Assembly: GCA_009761415.1 (NCBI GenBank)
Contig: QUOL01000002.1
Coordinates: 2,604,001-2,668,000 of the forward strand
Length of the DNA: 64,000 bases
Reading direction: 5' to 3'
Source: Sarcomyxa edulis
Lineage: Eukaryota > Basidiomycota > Agaricomycetes > Agaricales > Mycenaceae
Shown here: piece by piece, positions 1-11,199 of the stretch
How positions within the stretch are numbered: position 1 is the stretch's first letter
How the letters are laid out: every line of letters starts with the position of its first letter
Made by a program: the position numbers and the translations under genes
The notes under the pieces: model-generated
Databases searched by the model: none
Told to the model about the DNA's origin: nothing
Seen by the model: the letters and a program-made list of their open reading frames with translations, nothing else

Positions 1-218
1 CTGGACTGACTCGCACATTGCACCCGCTCTTCAAATTGTTCACTGACTATAGTATCGCAGGAGATTCATCGATACGTACGGAACTACGCGTACGGAATAC
101 TAAAAGGATCTTTTCACAAAGGAGAACCTCTCAGCGTTAAGCACTTGCGCGCGGTTCATCACAGTCGGGGTAGCCCAAAATATTGGATTGGTCGTCCCCA
201 TCGATCCTGGCGCTGAAC

Positions 219-3125
219 ATGAGTCGAACACCCTCCTCCTTCAAGTATGACCCTCCAACGTCGCCTCCTTCCTCCGCCTACGTCGCGACTCCGATGTATC
301 CGCTCTCGCCATCCTTTTCAATTTCATCTGCCAAAACTCTGTTCGACCCTTACCGCGACTATCAGCACTCATACACAAAAGTCGCCGGCGGCGGCGCTCT
401 CGACGAAGTACCATCTAACGACCGTGCAGAAACCCTCGTATTGAACCGTTTTCCAGAGAGACCGTCGCGTCTCCAGAGATGGTGGAACTCTCTAAAAAGA
501 TCCATCCCATCGACGTCGACCTACCCGCGGAAACACCCTTTCGCCGAAGAAATTCTCGAGTCACCGCGTTGGGCACTTTTCATCACTCACCTCGTGCTGC
601 TCGGTTCGCTATATCCTCTCAAGCTCCTATTTGTTGAGATACTACACCACGTAAACCGAAGTATATTCTGGACGCGGTTTGTTATCGCTGTTGGTACTGG
701 GCTTGTTGGTCTGGCACTGGGCGCGATCCTCACATCCTATGGTCGACATTATATGGAAGCAGCCAGTACGTTGTCATCTTACTCTCCAAACCATTCATTC
801 TGACGAATCGAAAAATAGCATGGGGAACCCTGATTCAACAAAGTGCGATGATGGCTGGTGGCCTCCGAAATTCGAGGCAGGAGGAGTACAGAATGAGATT
901 TAACGACTTTGCTGCCGTCTCTGACTCTTCCAGCCTCGGACTACATCTTCTCTACCTCCGTCTCGTCAAAGGATTTGGACAGAGGAGACGAATCCGTAGG
1001 GTGTTTGAGTAAGTTACGAGATAATCACTTTCGACATCCTGAAACTATCACTCATATCTTTCTACAGTCGATATTCCGTGTCCCTTGTGTTTTTCTTTGT
1101 CCTTCTAGTAGCAGCTTCATCGATCTCGTTCGTCCTAGGTCGACTCATCGATATCAAGATCAATATCGAGGTATGAGGCTCTCTTAATCTACCGTCGTAC
1201 ATCGCATATCTGACATAAAGGACCACAGCATCAAAACGGCACTTACGTAGAAGTCCCCATTGCAGGTACATTGTCCGAAAACGATCTCGCCACTGCAACA
1301 AGCCTCGTACCCGTATTCGAGGTACGTATTCCTTTCCTACGTCGTCGTTGCCAACCCCTCTAACAAAAACTAAATCCACCTTACCAGGACAAGCTTTCGA
1401 CATGGACACTAACATCCTTTGGACGCGAGAACATGCCCTCTGTCGTCTCATTCAATTGGGAAAACGATACAGTCTACTTTGCCGAGCCCACTCAGTCGCA
1501 GCTACTCCCTAATGGAAGCGGTTTTGGCACGTTCGAGTCGAACGCCACGTCGTTCTGGAAACCTTCAGGATCGACTGCACAGATATTACTAGATGACCAG
1601 TATTCCTCCGAGTCTACCAATCCGGGGTCGATACTCAGGTGCGTAAACACGATACTAGTCATCGTCGTCCGTTTCTGACGGTCTGTTCAACGCCTTTGCA
1701 GATATCCTCGTTGGGGTATCAGGATTCATTGCGAGAAACTTCCTGACGCCACAACTAACATGTAAGCATGTTAACTTGAAGTTCTCGAACGATACTTGCC
1801 GTTCTTAACTCTGCTTTTTTCATTGTAGTTACCCGAGATCTGCGAGCGGTATAACCTATGTATTCACGCCCAAAGACACGCTGGAAAGCCTGTTCTCGTC
1901 GTTTGACATGGACCTCCCCAGTCAGTTTGACAGCATGAACATCAGTAAGGTGTTACAAGGGAACGACACATTGGTCAATAGTACTCTTGATACCGATACG
2001 ATTGGAATGGGAGGTGAGACTGATTTAGGTCATCGGATCTACAGTATCACATTGGACTGACGTATCTCTGAATAGTGGGATTTACTGACAACGGCGTTTG
2101 TCTTAGCTATTACAGCAAACCCATCAGCATGTGTAAGTGTACATTGGCCGAAGTTTATGCACACGCTCGTGTGTATTTATCATTCTATATGTTCCTTTAC
2201 AGACGACAGCAACGGATACGTTACAGTCGAGCTCGTCCTGGTCAGACTCCTGGAAAGCTACGCTCCGAACGGCACATTCCCCCAATCGAGCGAACTGACG
2301 ACCCCTGATGTGTACAATGTCACGACACACATCGGATACGACTCGGCTGTCTGCGTAGAGCTCTACGAGCCGTGGGTGCTGGAGACTTTCAATACAACGA
2401 CTGCCCTCCCGAGTACGACTAGGATTGTCAGTAAATCGAACGAAGCTACGAATATCACAAGTAATGAGAAGATAGATGGCCCGTCGCTGGAGGGAATAAC
2501 TCGACAACTTACTTCGACTAATGCTTCGGATGCGTACATTGTTGCGCATCAGAGTTCGGTCAATACGTTGGTCAAGGCAAGTCCGGTTTTGCTCTCTTGA
2601 TGAAGGACGGTGTACTGACTGTGACAATGACTACCTAGGATAACGGCAGGGATGCATATTATGTCCCATCGCCGATTGTAAGTTTCAGTCTGTCGCGTTC
2701 TCTCTTTCTAAACGATCGACGTTAATCTTCACTAGGTTGTCTCTCTCGCCGGTAGTTCAGGCCCGCATAGTTACACCACACTTTCACCGGACTACGTCGC
2801 TTCTGTCCGCGCCGCCGCCGACGCGGCCAATGTTCTCCCCTACTTCGCTGGGACGGGTCAAATCGTCGCTCGATCGTATCCAGATACCATCCTCGTCATC
2901 GTGACATTCAATAACTTGGGGCTGGCAATGTTCATGCTCGTAGCGCTTGTCTTAGGGATTCTAGGTGCATTCTTTGTCCCGAAATTGCCCAATTCTGTCC
3001 CTCGACGGAACTTTGATGCGTACTCGTGGCTCGCTATGTTGGACGGCCTCGGGAATGTTAGAAAGATGGAGTTGTATGAATTGGAGGAGTCGTTGAAGGA
3101 TTATCACTTGAATTATCCTTTATAG
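219..3125 (+). CDS. Multi-pass membrane protein with large extracellular domain, function unknown
   Basis: I do not recognise a named family. The spliced product has a Ser/Pro-rich cytosolic N-terminus, two hydrophobic segments around residues 120-180 (WALFITHLVLLGSLYPLKLL, then a Gly-rich FVIAVGTGLVGLALGAIL), and a third segment after an intron near 1,080 (VSLVFFFVLLVAASSISFVL). A long region with several N-glycosylation sequons (NGS, NAT, NVT, NTT, NIS, NAS) follows, and a last membrane segment near 2,925-2,990 (MFMLVALVLGILGAFFVPKL) precedes a short acidic tail. I chose the ATG at 219; the frame is open upstream to 183 but only from a TTG. At least eight introns are visible, for example GTACGT near 767, GTAAGT near 1,011 and GTATGA near 1,170. 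A plasma-membrane or secretory-pathway protein with a large lumenal domain is inferred. Confidence 0.7.
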
Positions 3126-3392
3126 TCGTCGATTGAGTGTGGCACTTCATTTATACTCCTGATCGTCTTGTTGGACACTCCCATTGTTATTCATGGACTA
3201 TCGGCTGTTCATGTTCATTGACCTTTGTATATATTCTACTCGCACACGTTACCTACTGTCTATCAGAAACCCTTGCATTTCGAGGAAAGGAATAAGTATC
3301 CTCTTCGTGAGCCAATTAATTTCGGACAACGCCCAGCCAATTGTGTCATCCTATTAGAACCTCACATAGACCAGGACCAGAGCACTCGGTTT

Positions 3393-3865
3393 CCAGAGGA
3401 TGACCAGGAGCCACGGAGGCTGGATGATGATTTGAGTGGCAGTGACCGCGGCCACTTGACCGAGATTCCCACAGAAGTTAGCCAGAGCGACCTTAAGTCA
3501 CTCTGGCCAAGTCCTAGCCAGCCAGACGACCTTAAGGAAAGTGTAGCTAACATGTGTATTTGTACCTTTGTTATGCATGTGCCATCATCAAACCATCAGA
3601 TCAGATTGATTATCGATGATCAATTTGCAATTGATGTTATCGGATCCTGATGGATTGGAAATTCATTTTTGGACATGCGGTGCTGCACCAAAGTCCCACG
3701 CAGGTTAGCTAGACTTTTCTTAACGTCGTCTGGCTGGCTAAGACTTGGCCAAAGTGACTTAAGGTCGCTCTGGCTAACTTCTGTGGGAATCTCGGTCAAG
3801 TGGCCCGCGGTCACTGCCACTCAAATCATCATTCAGCCTCTCCAGGCTTCATAGCATCCTCTGTA
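3393..3865. repeat. Fold-back (inverted-repeat) element, MITE-like
   Basis: A left arm at about 3,393-3,552 is repeated in reverse complement at about 3,697-3,865, with roughly 145 bp between. The shared core includes CCACTTGACCGAGATTCCCA and GTTAGCCAGAGCGACCTTAA. By eye the arms match at about nine bases in ten, with small indels near the outer ends (CAGAGGATG on one side, CATCCTCTG on the other). No open frame in it looks coding. A non-autonomous DNA transposon remnant is the simplest reading. I could not define a target-site duplication. Confidence 0.75.
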
Positions 3866-4982
3866 GGGTTTTGAGCAGCTAGTTTCCTTTGCACACCATC
3901 TATACTGTAGCCCTCTGTATCGTACCAACGGGGGTCCGGTGCGTGACACCTCCGAAATCCCCCAAATTAGCAACCTGGGTCAGGTGACGCGTTGTGAGGA
4001 TGCCAGCATCCCCAGCCAAGGAATCGACAACTATACAACAACCTACTCTTATGCGACTCCTCAGACATAGCTAACTACAGAGATACTGGTGGCATCACCA
4101 CAAACGACTTACTTTTCGAATGACCGGACACTGAAAGACACCAAGTACCCGCTACTTGACGGTTTCTCCCCGAAAGCGGCCTCTTCATCCACTCACCAAA
4201 CGCTAAACCGCCTTCGGTCACGTCTCAGAACGTTTCGGAATACTTGAAATCACACACGAACAACTTCTCCGAAGGAAATCTACCGCCAGAACCCAATTCC
4301 CTATCGTCGTTTCACCTGACCGAAGGCCCAATGTACTCGATCACCTCTCCGCAGCCCCCTAGATCCTTCGGACAGATCCCAAATCGTTTCAGCAGGTTCC
4401 CTTTCACCTCTAGAAGACCTCATCGAGAGATACTTCACCGACAAAACATTGCCACCAGTCGACATACCGCCAACGTGATGCTTGCTGCCCTGAGCTGTTC
4501 TACCTATCAAATCGGACATATTCCCTTTACATTGTGATCTCAATTCACACCTTTCCATGCATCTGGACACCTCGTTAAGACCTCCGTCCACCCTGACCAA
4601 GTGGTGCTACGGAATATTCTTCCCTCTGTGTTTATCACATGACACAGCACTTGTAAGCGAGGTATCGCCCGCTAACAAAGACACTACAGGTCTCCGCCTA
4701 GCAACCCACATCAAATTCACTCTTCTCGGACAACTTTGGCCGTCGTATCTTGGAAAAATCTATCGGAAGCTCCCCATCATCCTGCTCACTCGGACATGTT
4801 TCATCCCTTCACAAATTCACCTTGCAACGCTTTCAGAGAACACCTCAGGCCCTAACCTTTCACACTGAGCGAGGTTCGGACACATCAAAACCAATACCGG
4901 ATCTGTTTCATCATTGGAGATCTCGGGGACCTTGGGATGGCACTCGGGGTGAAGAATTAGGCAAGGACAGGGAAGGAATTCA

Positions 4983-4990
4983 TATATAAA
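4983..4990 (+). promoter_or_regulatory. Candidate LTR TATA box
   Basis: TATATAAA occurs at the same position in both LTRs (14,909-14,916 in the right copy), within ATTCATATATAAAGTAGG. It is the best TATA match in the LTR and faces the element's interior, so it is the likely start region for genomic RNA. Confidence 0.55.
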
Positions 4991-5199
4991 GTAGGATAGG
5001 ACATGGAGAAGGGTAGATAGAATCAGTGTGGACGAGAACCAGAGGAACACACCCGAATCGACCAACTACCCAGTCACTCTCTATAGGAATTCTATCTCTT
5101 TCTCATACTTCTGAAACCGAGACAAGGAAACGATTACAGGAGTCGGTCAAACAAAGAGAAAAGGACTTGATTCAGCCAGCAGTACCACCCCCGGAACAA

Positions 5200-5545
5200 A
5201 GGAAGCTCTCCGAAATCAGTCCAGAGCTGTCCGAAACCCTCGAAGCTCTCCGAAATCAGTTCAGAGCTGTCCGAAACCTTCGATAGCTCTCCGAAGACGT
5301 TTTATAGTTATACAAAGCATCGGTCAGCTCACCAAAAGCTGTCCGAGGTCCTCGTAGGTTCTCCAAGATCGAACTTATAGCTGTCCGAAGCCCTCGATAG
5401 CTCTCCGAAGACGTTTTATAAGCCGTCCGAAGCATCGATCAGCTCTCCGAAAGCTGTCCGAGGCCTTCGTAGGTTTTCCAAGAACGAACCTATAGCTGTC
5501 CGAAGCCTCTAAACGGCCTACCGAGAACGATCCTACAAGTCCGAA
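5200..5545 (+). repeat. TCCGAA-rich tandem array inside the 5' LTR
   Basis: The decamer GCT(C/G)TCCGAA and close variants recur many times. Larger units are also visible: a unit of about 60 bp near 5,205-5,275, then two units of about 115-125 bp starting near 5,264 and 5,382 that each run from AGCTGTCCGAA to a CAAGA(T/A)CGAAC. The same array is in the right LTR at about 15,125-15,470. It lies downstream of the putative TATA box, so it would be transcribed. Confidence 0.8.
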
Positions 5546-5742
5546 GCTTACCTTACACCTCATCATCTCATACCCACCTCACCACCGTTTTACGAACACA
5601 TTATCCAAACACAAGTCACTGGGCATTAGGATTTCTCGCTACGTAAAATCCCCTCCGAGAAAACGTCACCTTACCCCCTAGAGGCGAACTATAGTTAGGA
5701 GTCTAGCACATCTACTCCTAGCGCCGCAGTCCTCATCACAAC

Positions 5743-5760
5743 TGGAGCCCACCGCGAGGG
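5743..5760 (+). promoter_or_regulatory. Putative primer-binding site
   Basis: TGGAGCCCACCGCGAGGG starts 2 bp after the LTR. It has the TGG expected to pair with a tRNA 3' CCA and can be read as the complement of an acceptor stem plus T-stem. The tRNA cannot be identified from this window. Confidence 0.6.
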
Positions 5761-6094
5761 GGATTGAAAGCCTCTTCTTAGGCCTTCCAAAATACCGCGA
5801 TTATCCGTTAAAAATATCCATAAAACGACCTCTCCAAAGAAACTGCTCCGTTCACCGTTACCACCGTCAATAAATCACAGATGGGTCTCATCCCAGACGC
5901 TTCCTTCCAATCATAGACATCACGCATAAAAGGAACTACTTCTCTACCCTATCCACAGACATTACTTCCAACGACTATATTAAAACGAATATACGTCTCT
6001 CAGTCTCCGAAACTAAAAGAAACGGAATCGTGGATTATTTTCTTATAAAAATACATAGGAAACAAAAATATTACTTTCAATCCGAACTACTATC
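5761..6094. other. Untranslated leader of the element
   Basis: About 330 bp between the primer site and the end of the zinc-cluster gene. No open frame of note; the sequence is AT-richer than its surroundings. It would serve as plus-strand leader and as 3' flank of the antisense gene. Confidence 0.5.
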
Positions 6095-7829
6095 TTACGC
6101 GGTATCGGCCTCCTCCTCCTCAAAAATAAACCCGTACTGGTCCTCAACTTGCGATATTGCAGCGTCGATAACACCCGACAACTGATCACGGATGACCGGG
6201 GCGAGCTTACCAAAAACCTCGACACCAGCAGCGCCGTCAAGAATCCTGACCTTCAAGCCGTCAACCATTGACTTCCACTTTCCTCGGCGACCTGTGGCCT
6301 GTTGACCCTGGGAGACGGACGGGGGATTGACCGAGGAAGGTCCAGATGGCTCGACAATACCCGTATCATCGAAACCTTCGAAATGACTCGCGAACTCTCG
6401 CTGAAGAACGGTCTTGCGGGTTTCCGGAATACGCATCTCACCAAAAGAAATTGGAATCTCGGACAAGGTATCACTGGGTGCCGACTCCGCAGCATGGTGA
6501 CCACCAACGAGCTTGGGTACTACGAATAAAGAAAGCAGTAAATTTAAGGGAAACGCGATTCCTGGAACAAAACGCACCACGTATTTTCAAAGACGCAGAC
6601 TGGGATCCTTCGACAACAACCGGTGAAGTCTCGCGAGCCTTTCCTTTCCCTTTACCTTTCGAAGGCATTTCTTGGCGCTCGCTGATAGTCGAAGGGCCAG
6701 GGAGACTGTTGGAAGTTTCGAAGACGGGAGCGGTTTTCTTTGGGGCAATAACGATTTCCCCCAGTTGAATCGCTTGGGAAAGGTCAAGGAGGCCTTCGCC
6801 CTCGTGTATATCACAGCCGATCCTTCGAGCAAAACACCGGTCGCAGGCGTGGCTACGATGCCCGTTGCAGGTCACGTTGTTCTTAATGCACGCGCTACAA
6901 CGCCAGTCCTGTAAAGAAAGATATGGGGCTTAGAAAGAGTTAGAACAAAAGGGAGGAAACGTACTAGGTGACGGATGAAATAAGGCTGATGGGCCTTTAG
7001 GATACGACCTGCTCTCTTTGAAGAAATACCCGGGGGTTTCTTGATAGGAACTACGCGAATTTTGGAAGGACCTATAACTTCGACGCGAGGACGAACGATG
7101 TCGGTACTAAACTCCTCCCTTGGGCGCTTGACTCCGCGAGGATGCCTGACCCTCACTTCAGGAGACGATACGTCTCCCTCGGAACTCTCGGGGTTGACCG
7201 CGGAACCAATGGTTGCTGGGGGTGGATCTGTCGCGTGAACTGTGGCGACGCCGCTGGGACCGGAATCGGTATCATCGGCTGAAAAGAATAAATCGAAATC
7301 AGTCAAAGGAGGACGGGAAAGCGGGAACTGACTTACCAAGCTCATCGATCTCGTCCTCGGACAAGTTGGGAAACTCGGAAGTCCCCAGTATCTTTTCAAA
7401 GCTACCGTACCACGGAGCAGGAGTCTCTTCCTTAGCAGGAAGGAAGAGGGGAGTGCGACGAGCGGGGAGATTATATTCGAGCGCCTCTAAGAAAAAGTCG
7501 GGAATGACGACCAGCTGGCGAACAAAGCCAATGATATCGTCATCCAAGGCAGGGAAATCGTCGAAAGCTGGAGGAAACGGAGGCGTCCACCCAATGTGTA
7601 GGAAAGCCACACAAGCTGAGTGGAGCTCCTCGCGACTTCTCGCGGTAGCCGGACGGAGCGCCTCAATCAGACCATACTCGGCGCCTGAAATCCTCCGTGT
7701 CGACCTCATGGAGTCCGAAACCTGTGCTGGAACCTTGGTGGTAGGAAGGCCACCGGATAGCGCGAGGTTGAAGGCCTCAGAGAACGTAAAATCGGGAGCG
7801 ACTTGTGACGTAGACGACGATAGAGGCAT
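6095..7829 (-). CDS. Zn2Cys6-like zinc-cluster protein encoded antisense inside the LTR element
   Basis: Spliced from 7829-7337, 7278-6965, 6908-6578 and 6519-6095, all with GT...AG introns of 56-58 nt, giving 520 residues. Joining the second and third exons completes the motif at residues 273-301: C-SA-C-IKNNVT-C-NGHRSHA-C-DR-C-FARRIG-C. This is Cx2Cx6Cx7Cx2Cx6C, the spacing of fungal binuclear zinc clusters. Unlike classical regulators the cluster lies mid-protein. A basic stretch (KGKGKGKAR) follows and the C-terminus is very acidic (EEEEADTA). The ATG at 7,829 is safe, but an upstream exon at 8,071-7,945 (ending RNEIAE) splices in frame to an acceptor at 7,838, so the true start may be further 5'. 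DNA or nucleic-acid binding is inferred from the motif only. Confidence 0.65.
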
Positions 7830-8071
7830 GGGAATAGTCTTAGGAGGTAATGGGAGAGGTGATCGAGACGCGTTTGGTGCTGGAAAAATGGTGGGCAGAG
7901 GGCGATTGAGAATTGATCGATAAAGTTCGAAAGTGATTCCATACCTCGGCGATCTCGTTTCGGGTATCTCCAGGCACGTGTCGATCTAATCGCGCTTCGC
8001 ATCTCGCGGCGGCACCAAACAAAGGAGAGGCCGATGCCAAACACCCACTGGTAACCGAAGGATCGGACAGC

Positions 8072-8648
8072 CTAAAGGAGATCGGGCTCGATCACATCGA
8101 AAAACGAAGAAAGTCGAGACCGGAGAACAACAATCATGGAGATAAAAATCGTCGGAGCAAGCATATCCAGGCGAACAAGCACGATTGAAAATGAAATAAT
8201 GGAAGTCATCGAACATAAAAAGTTAAGGGTTAAACGGTACCCAGGAAGTCGATAAGAAGAACGAACGATTAAAGCAAGCACGAAACGGACAAGTTTGCGC
8301 CATGGGAGTCATAAACCCATAACGGATAGAGAGCGACGGCTCTCCTGTACACAGTGACGAAAATACTGCGAAAAGACACGGACGACAAACGATCAAAAGA
8401 AATTGGAAGAAAAACGACTATGCGGGGTTCGGAGACGATAGATCTGGCTGGCCAGCGGATCTACTGACGCAGACCGAACCCAATTATGCGCTGATATGAT
8501 TAAAAGTATGCGACTCACAACGTTTTACAGATTTACGAGGAGACCGAGACGCTGGATCTCACACTATGCAAAATTATGAACGAATTATGCGCCTGTTATC
8601 AGGCATTTATTTTACAAGAGACAAGGAATCGGAAACTCATCGGACGGT
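8072..8648. other. Intergenic stretch of the cassette
   Basis: About 580 bp between the zinc-cluster gene and the next antisense gene. It may contain a first exon of the zinc-cluster gene (an ATG lies near 8,303 on the minus strand, followed by a GTACCG), but I could not join it in phase. Nothing else is recognisable. Confidence 0.35.
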
Positions 8649-9584
8649 CTACAGAATGGTAGTATCAGGTACCGCTCCAGCTCCTCGACGATTAGCCCTT
8701 GCCCCTCCGCGACCTCTCCCACGCGTCGCAGCGTTCCGAGAATCTACCTGTCCGAAAGCTCCAGGGCCGAAATGAACTTGGTGGAGACCTCCGAGACGAG
8801 GATCGGGAACGTCTCCGTGAAGACGGACCTCTTCAAAGCCCTCTTTCACGGGAAACCTCGCGACGAAAGGGACAAGAGGATATTGAGGAGCAGGAAGAAT
8901 AGGATTGGGAACGAAAGCCGCCCGCAATCTGAGCAGGTCGTTAACTTGCTGCTGCTTCATTTCGGGAAGCACGCCGTACACGTTGTACGCATCGGACGAC
9001 TCAAATCCATCGAAATCCAGGGCGGTCCCGACGTATCCGACCTAGAAAAGGACGAAAAGAAATAAATCAACAAAGGATGAGAACCAAGAAATAAGTAAAA
9101 CGCGCCTGGGCAACCATCTCGCTCTTCACCGACGATAAAAGATACCCAACGTTCCTAACGTTGACCGCAACGTAGTCCCCCTCGAAACCAAAGTTCTTCA
9201 GAAAGAACTCGAGCATGGCGACGGTAGTGGTGGCTTGAGCAGGAATCGGAATGGTATCCCAAGAGCCTGATTTAATGGCCTCGGAGGCTCGGAGTTTCAT
9301 AGCTTGATGCTGGACGGACGATGTTGAAAGAGGAACGATGAAGGAAAAACAAGCGAGCCGCTTACTACGTAATTGACGATCCGGGTGAGGAGGGTCCTGA
9401 CCCAGAGCCTTTCCTCGAGAGGAACGTCCGTCGGACACCTCCCATTTACGGAGAGATGAACGATGCCTAGGAGGCTACGAATTGACCGAGACCAGATGGT
9501 GGTCGGAGACCTCTCATTTTCGAGGTCGGGATCCTGGGGTTTTTCGGGAAAGCGATTTGCAGACAAACGGAGAATAAAGGACAT
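8649..9584 (-). CDS. LTR-cassette paralogue E with RGG-like C-terminal tail
   Basis: Exon 1 runs 9584-9366 and exon 2 starts at 9309 (phase-0 GTAAGC...CCAG intron). A third exon at 9041-8649 follows an acceptor TTTTCTAG; its donor is unresolved (a weak GTGAAG near 9,130, or a GC-type site near 9,105). Exon 1 holds TIWSRSIRSLLGIVHLSV and ends RIVNYV; exon 2 holds PIPAQATTTVAMLEFFLKNF. These match the two modules of the four genes upstream. The last exon is unique to this copy: it is Pro-rich and ends in TRGRGRGGARANRRGAGA, an RGG-type tail typical of RNA- or DNA-binding proteins. TATA-like TTTATATAT sits at 9,636-9,644 about 50 bp before the ATG. Function unknown. Confidence 0.55.
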
Positions 9585-9819
9585 CGTTGATGGAACTTTA
9601 CTGACTTAAGGATCAGAGCAAACGATTCGGGGAGGTTTATATATGCAGACTACAATAAGTGGCATATGATTCTGGGAGCGTTACTTTACTCCGTCGTTTC
9701 CTCCTCCGACCCTGGCCAGTCCTCCGCGTCGCTATATCCTGCACCTTCGGACTCCCCCTCGACTACGACAACGCGCTTAGGTACGACCCTTTCGAGGAGA
9801 TCGAGACGGATCGATCTGG

Positions 9820-10403
9820 TCATCGCGCTTTCCAACGCGGCATCCCCGGCTTCTCGTACTCCGGCCAATCGAAGGCATCTTCAGCCGACGCGTAAGCTGC
9901 CAGGGCGCGTATGCTAAGCTCGGTAAGAGCTCGGACGGCTTCGACCTCCCAATGAATGGGGCTTGCTGGCTGAATTCGGACAGCCCGACAAATCAAGCGC
10001 AAATGGCTAATCGTTCTATTCATCTCGGACGGAATCATGTATAAACGCCTGTCCTGCTTGTTCAGCTCCTGCCACTGGCTGTGGAAATGGACCTGTTACC
10101 GATCAAGTGAAAACCCGTTAAACGATAAGATCGCTAAGGGTCGAGCTTAGACCAACGTACCGCGAGGAGCAACACGATTTGCGCATTGCAGTAGTAGGGA
10201 ACCCTCTCGCGACCAGTTAAAGCTACAAAGTAGCCATCGGGCCCGAGTTCACGGAATATAAAATCGGCAACGAGGCCGACAGCTGGGCGCAGGAGGCACC
10301 TGAGATAGTGAATCATTCCGTCACGATCAAGGATATCGAACGTTGCTGCCTCTTGGGCAAGAGTGTTCAAAAGGACTTGGTGTAGGGGTTCCATAATTTT
10401 CAT
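9820..10403 (-). CDS. LTR-cassette paralogue D
   Basis: Two exons, 10403-10161 and 10092-9820, joined by a GTACGT...AACAG intron of 68 nt in phase 0; 171 residues. Exon 1 contains MIHYLRCLLRPAVGLVADFI and ends NAQIVLLLA. Exon 2 contains MIPSEMNRTISHLRLICRAV. Both modules and the intron position match the neighbouring paralogues. A TATA element (TATAAAG on the minus strand, 10,444-10,450) lies about 45 bp before the ATG. The frame stops at 9,820, but the next frame continues with a coherent acidic stretch to 9,686 (ending GSEEETTE), so this copy may carry a frameshift that removed its tail. Unknown function. Confidence 0.6.
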
Positions 10404-10488
10404 GGGCTCTGTGGTGACCTGTACGGAGGAATTGATTCACCCTCTTTATACTAAAAATATCGCGCTATTCAGCTATCGGACACCCCTT

Positions 10489-11084
10489 CTACTTGCCCGT
10501 ACCCTCCCCTGCCAACCGTATCACGAACTCCGGGAATTCCACGGCAACTGCCTCTCGGTGCATTACAGGGACGATAGACCAAAGGAACTCCTTCGTTAAA
10601 TCCTTCCTCTTCACAAGTACATCTTCATCGTACCCGAGCTCAACTCCGTGATGGATAAGGAATAGCTGCACCATGCTTGCGAGGCGCAACGCTTCTGACG
10701 GAACCACGGCCTCGTCTCCTCGGCCAATTGCCGTCACTCTATCCCTAAACCGTAGAATGGCATCCTAGAAGACGTAAGGTTAACACTCCGAAGCTCACCG
10801 AGTGAACCACGGACACCTACCAAATGATCCAACACGATGCGGAACCAGCCTTTCGTCTCGCTCCATATGATTGGTTCGACGGTGTCTCTCGGGGAACTCG
10901 TTATGAGATAAGCCGCGTACCCCCGCTCGACGATCTCCATCATAGGGCGGAGGCGGAACCGAAGGAAATTTGTAAAGCCCTCGGTAGGAGCGAAATCCCC
11001 GGCAAGAACTTCAGGAGGATGGGCATACGACAAAAACTCGTCTCGGAGAGCTTGAGTAAACGATGAACTAACGACATGCGACAT
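10489..11084 (-). CDS. LTR-cassette paralogue C
   Basis: Exons 11084-10821 and 10764-10489 with a GTAGGT...TCTAG intron of 56 nt in phase 0; 179 residues. Exon 1 contains FTNFLRFRLRPMMEIVERGY and ends FRIVLDHL. Exon 2 begins DAILRFRDR and contains VVPSEALRLASMVQLFLIHH. I chose the ATG at 11,084 because it follows CCAAA and lies about 45 bp downstream of a TATAAAG at 11,126-11,132; the in-frame ATG at 11,138 would lie before that TATA box. No signal peptide or membrane segment. This is the cleanest of the five paralogues and the best guide to their structure. Unknown function. Confidence 0.65.
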
Positions 11085-11199
11085 TTTGGCGGAATATCGA
11101 TGGCTACCCTGCGCCAGCTGGCGTTCTTTATACCTCATCGGACTTAGGACTGACGTCTTGGACCGATAAGAGGTGTCCGAACGAATTCCGTGCAGCCAC

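Larger units (their letters stand above)
3993..5740 (+). repeat. 5' long terminal repeat, 1,748 bp
   Basis: Same length as the copy at 13,919-15,666. By eye the two agree at about 98%, with substitutions clustered in the first 250 bp and a few compensating single-base indels near 5,130-5,170. A likely TATA box lies at 4,983-4,990, which would divide the LTR into a U3 of about 1 kb and an R-U5 part of about 0.75 kb. Confidence 0.93.

Noticed and set aside
3362..3854. Open frames with the same protein string on both strands in the fold-back element
   Set aside because: The similarity follows from the inverted repeat; no start context, domain or splice structure supports coding.
4244..4989. Open frames on both strands within the LTR, repeated at 14,161-14,915
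   Set aside because: They are identical because the LTR is duplicated; codon usage is random-like and frames on opposite strands overlap. Treated as LTR sequence, not genes.
7213..7923. 236-codon plus-strand frame inside the LTR element interior, the longest sense-strand frame there
   Set aside because: Antisense shadow of the zinc-cluster gene; it has no gag or pol motif. Considered as a gag candidate and dropped.
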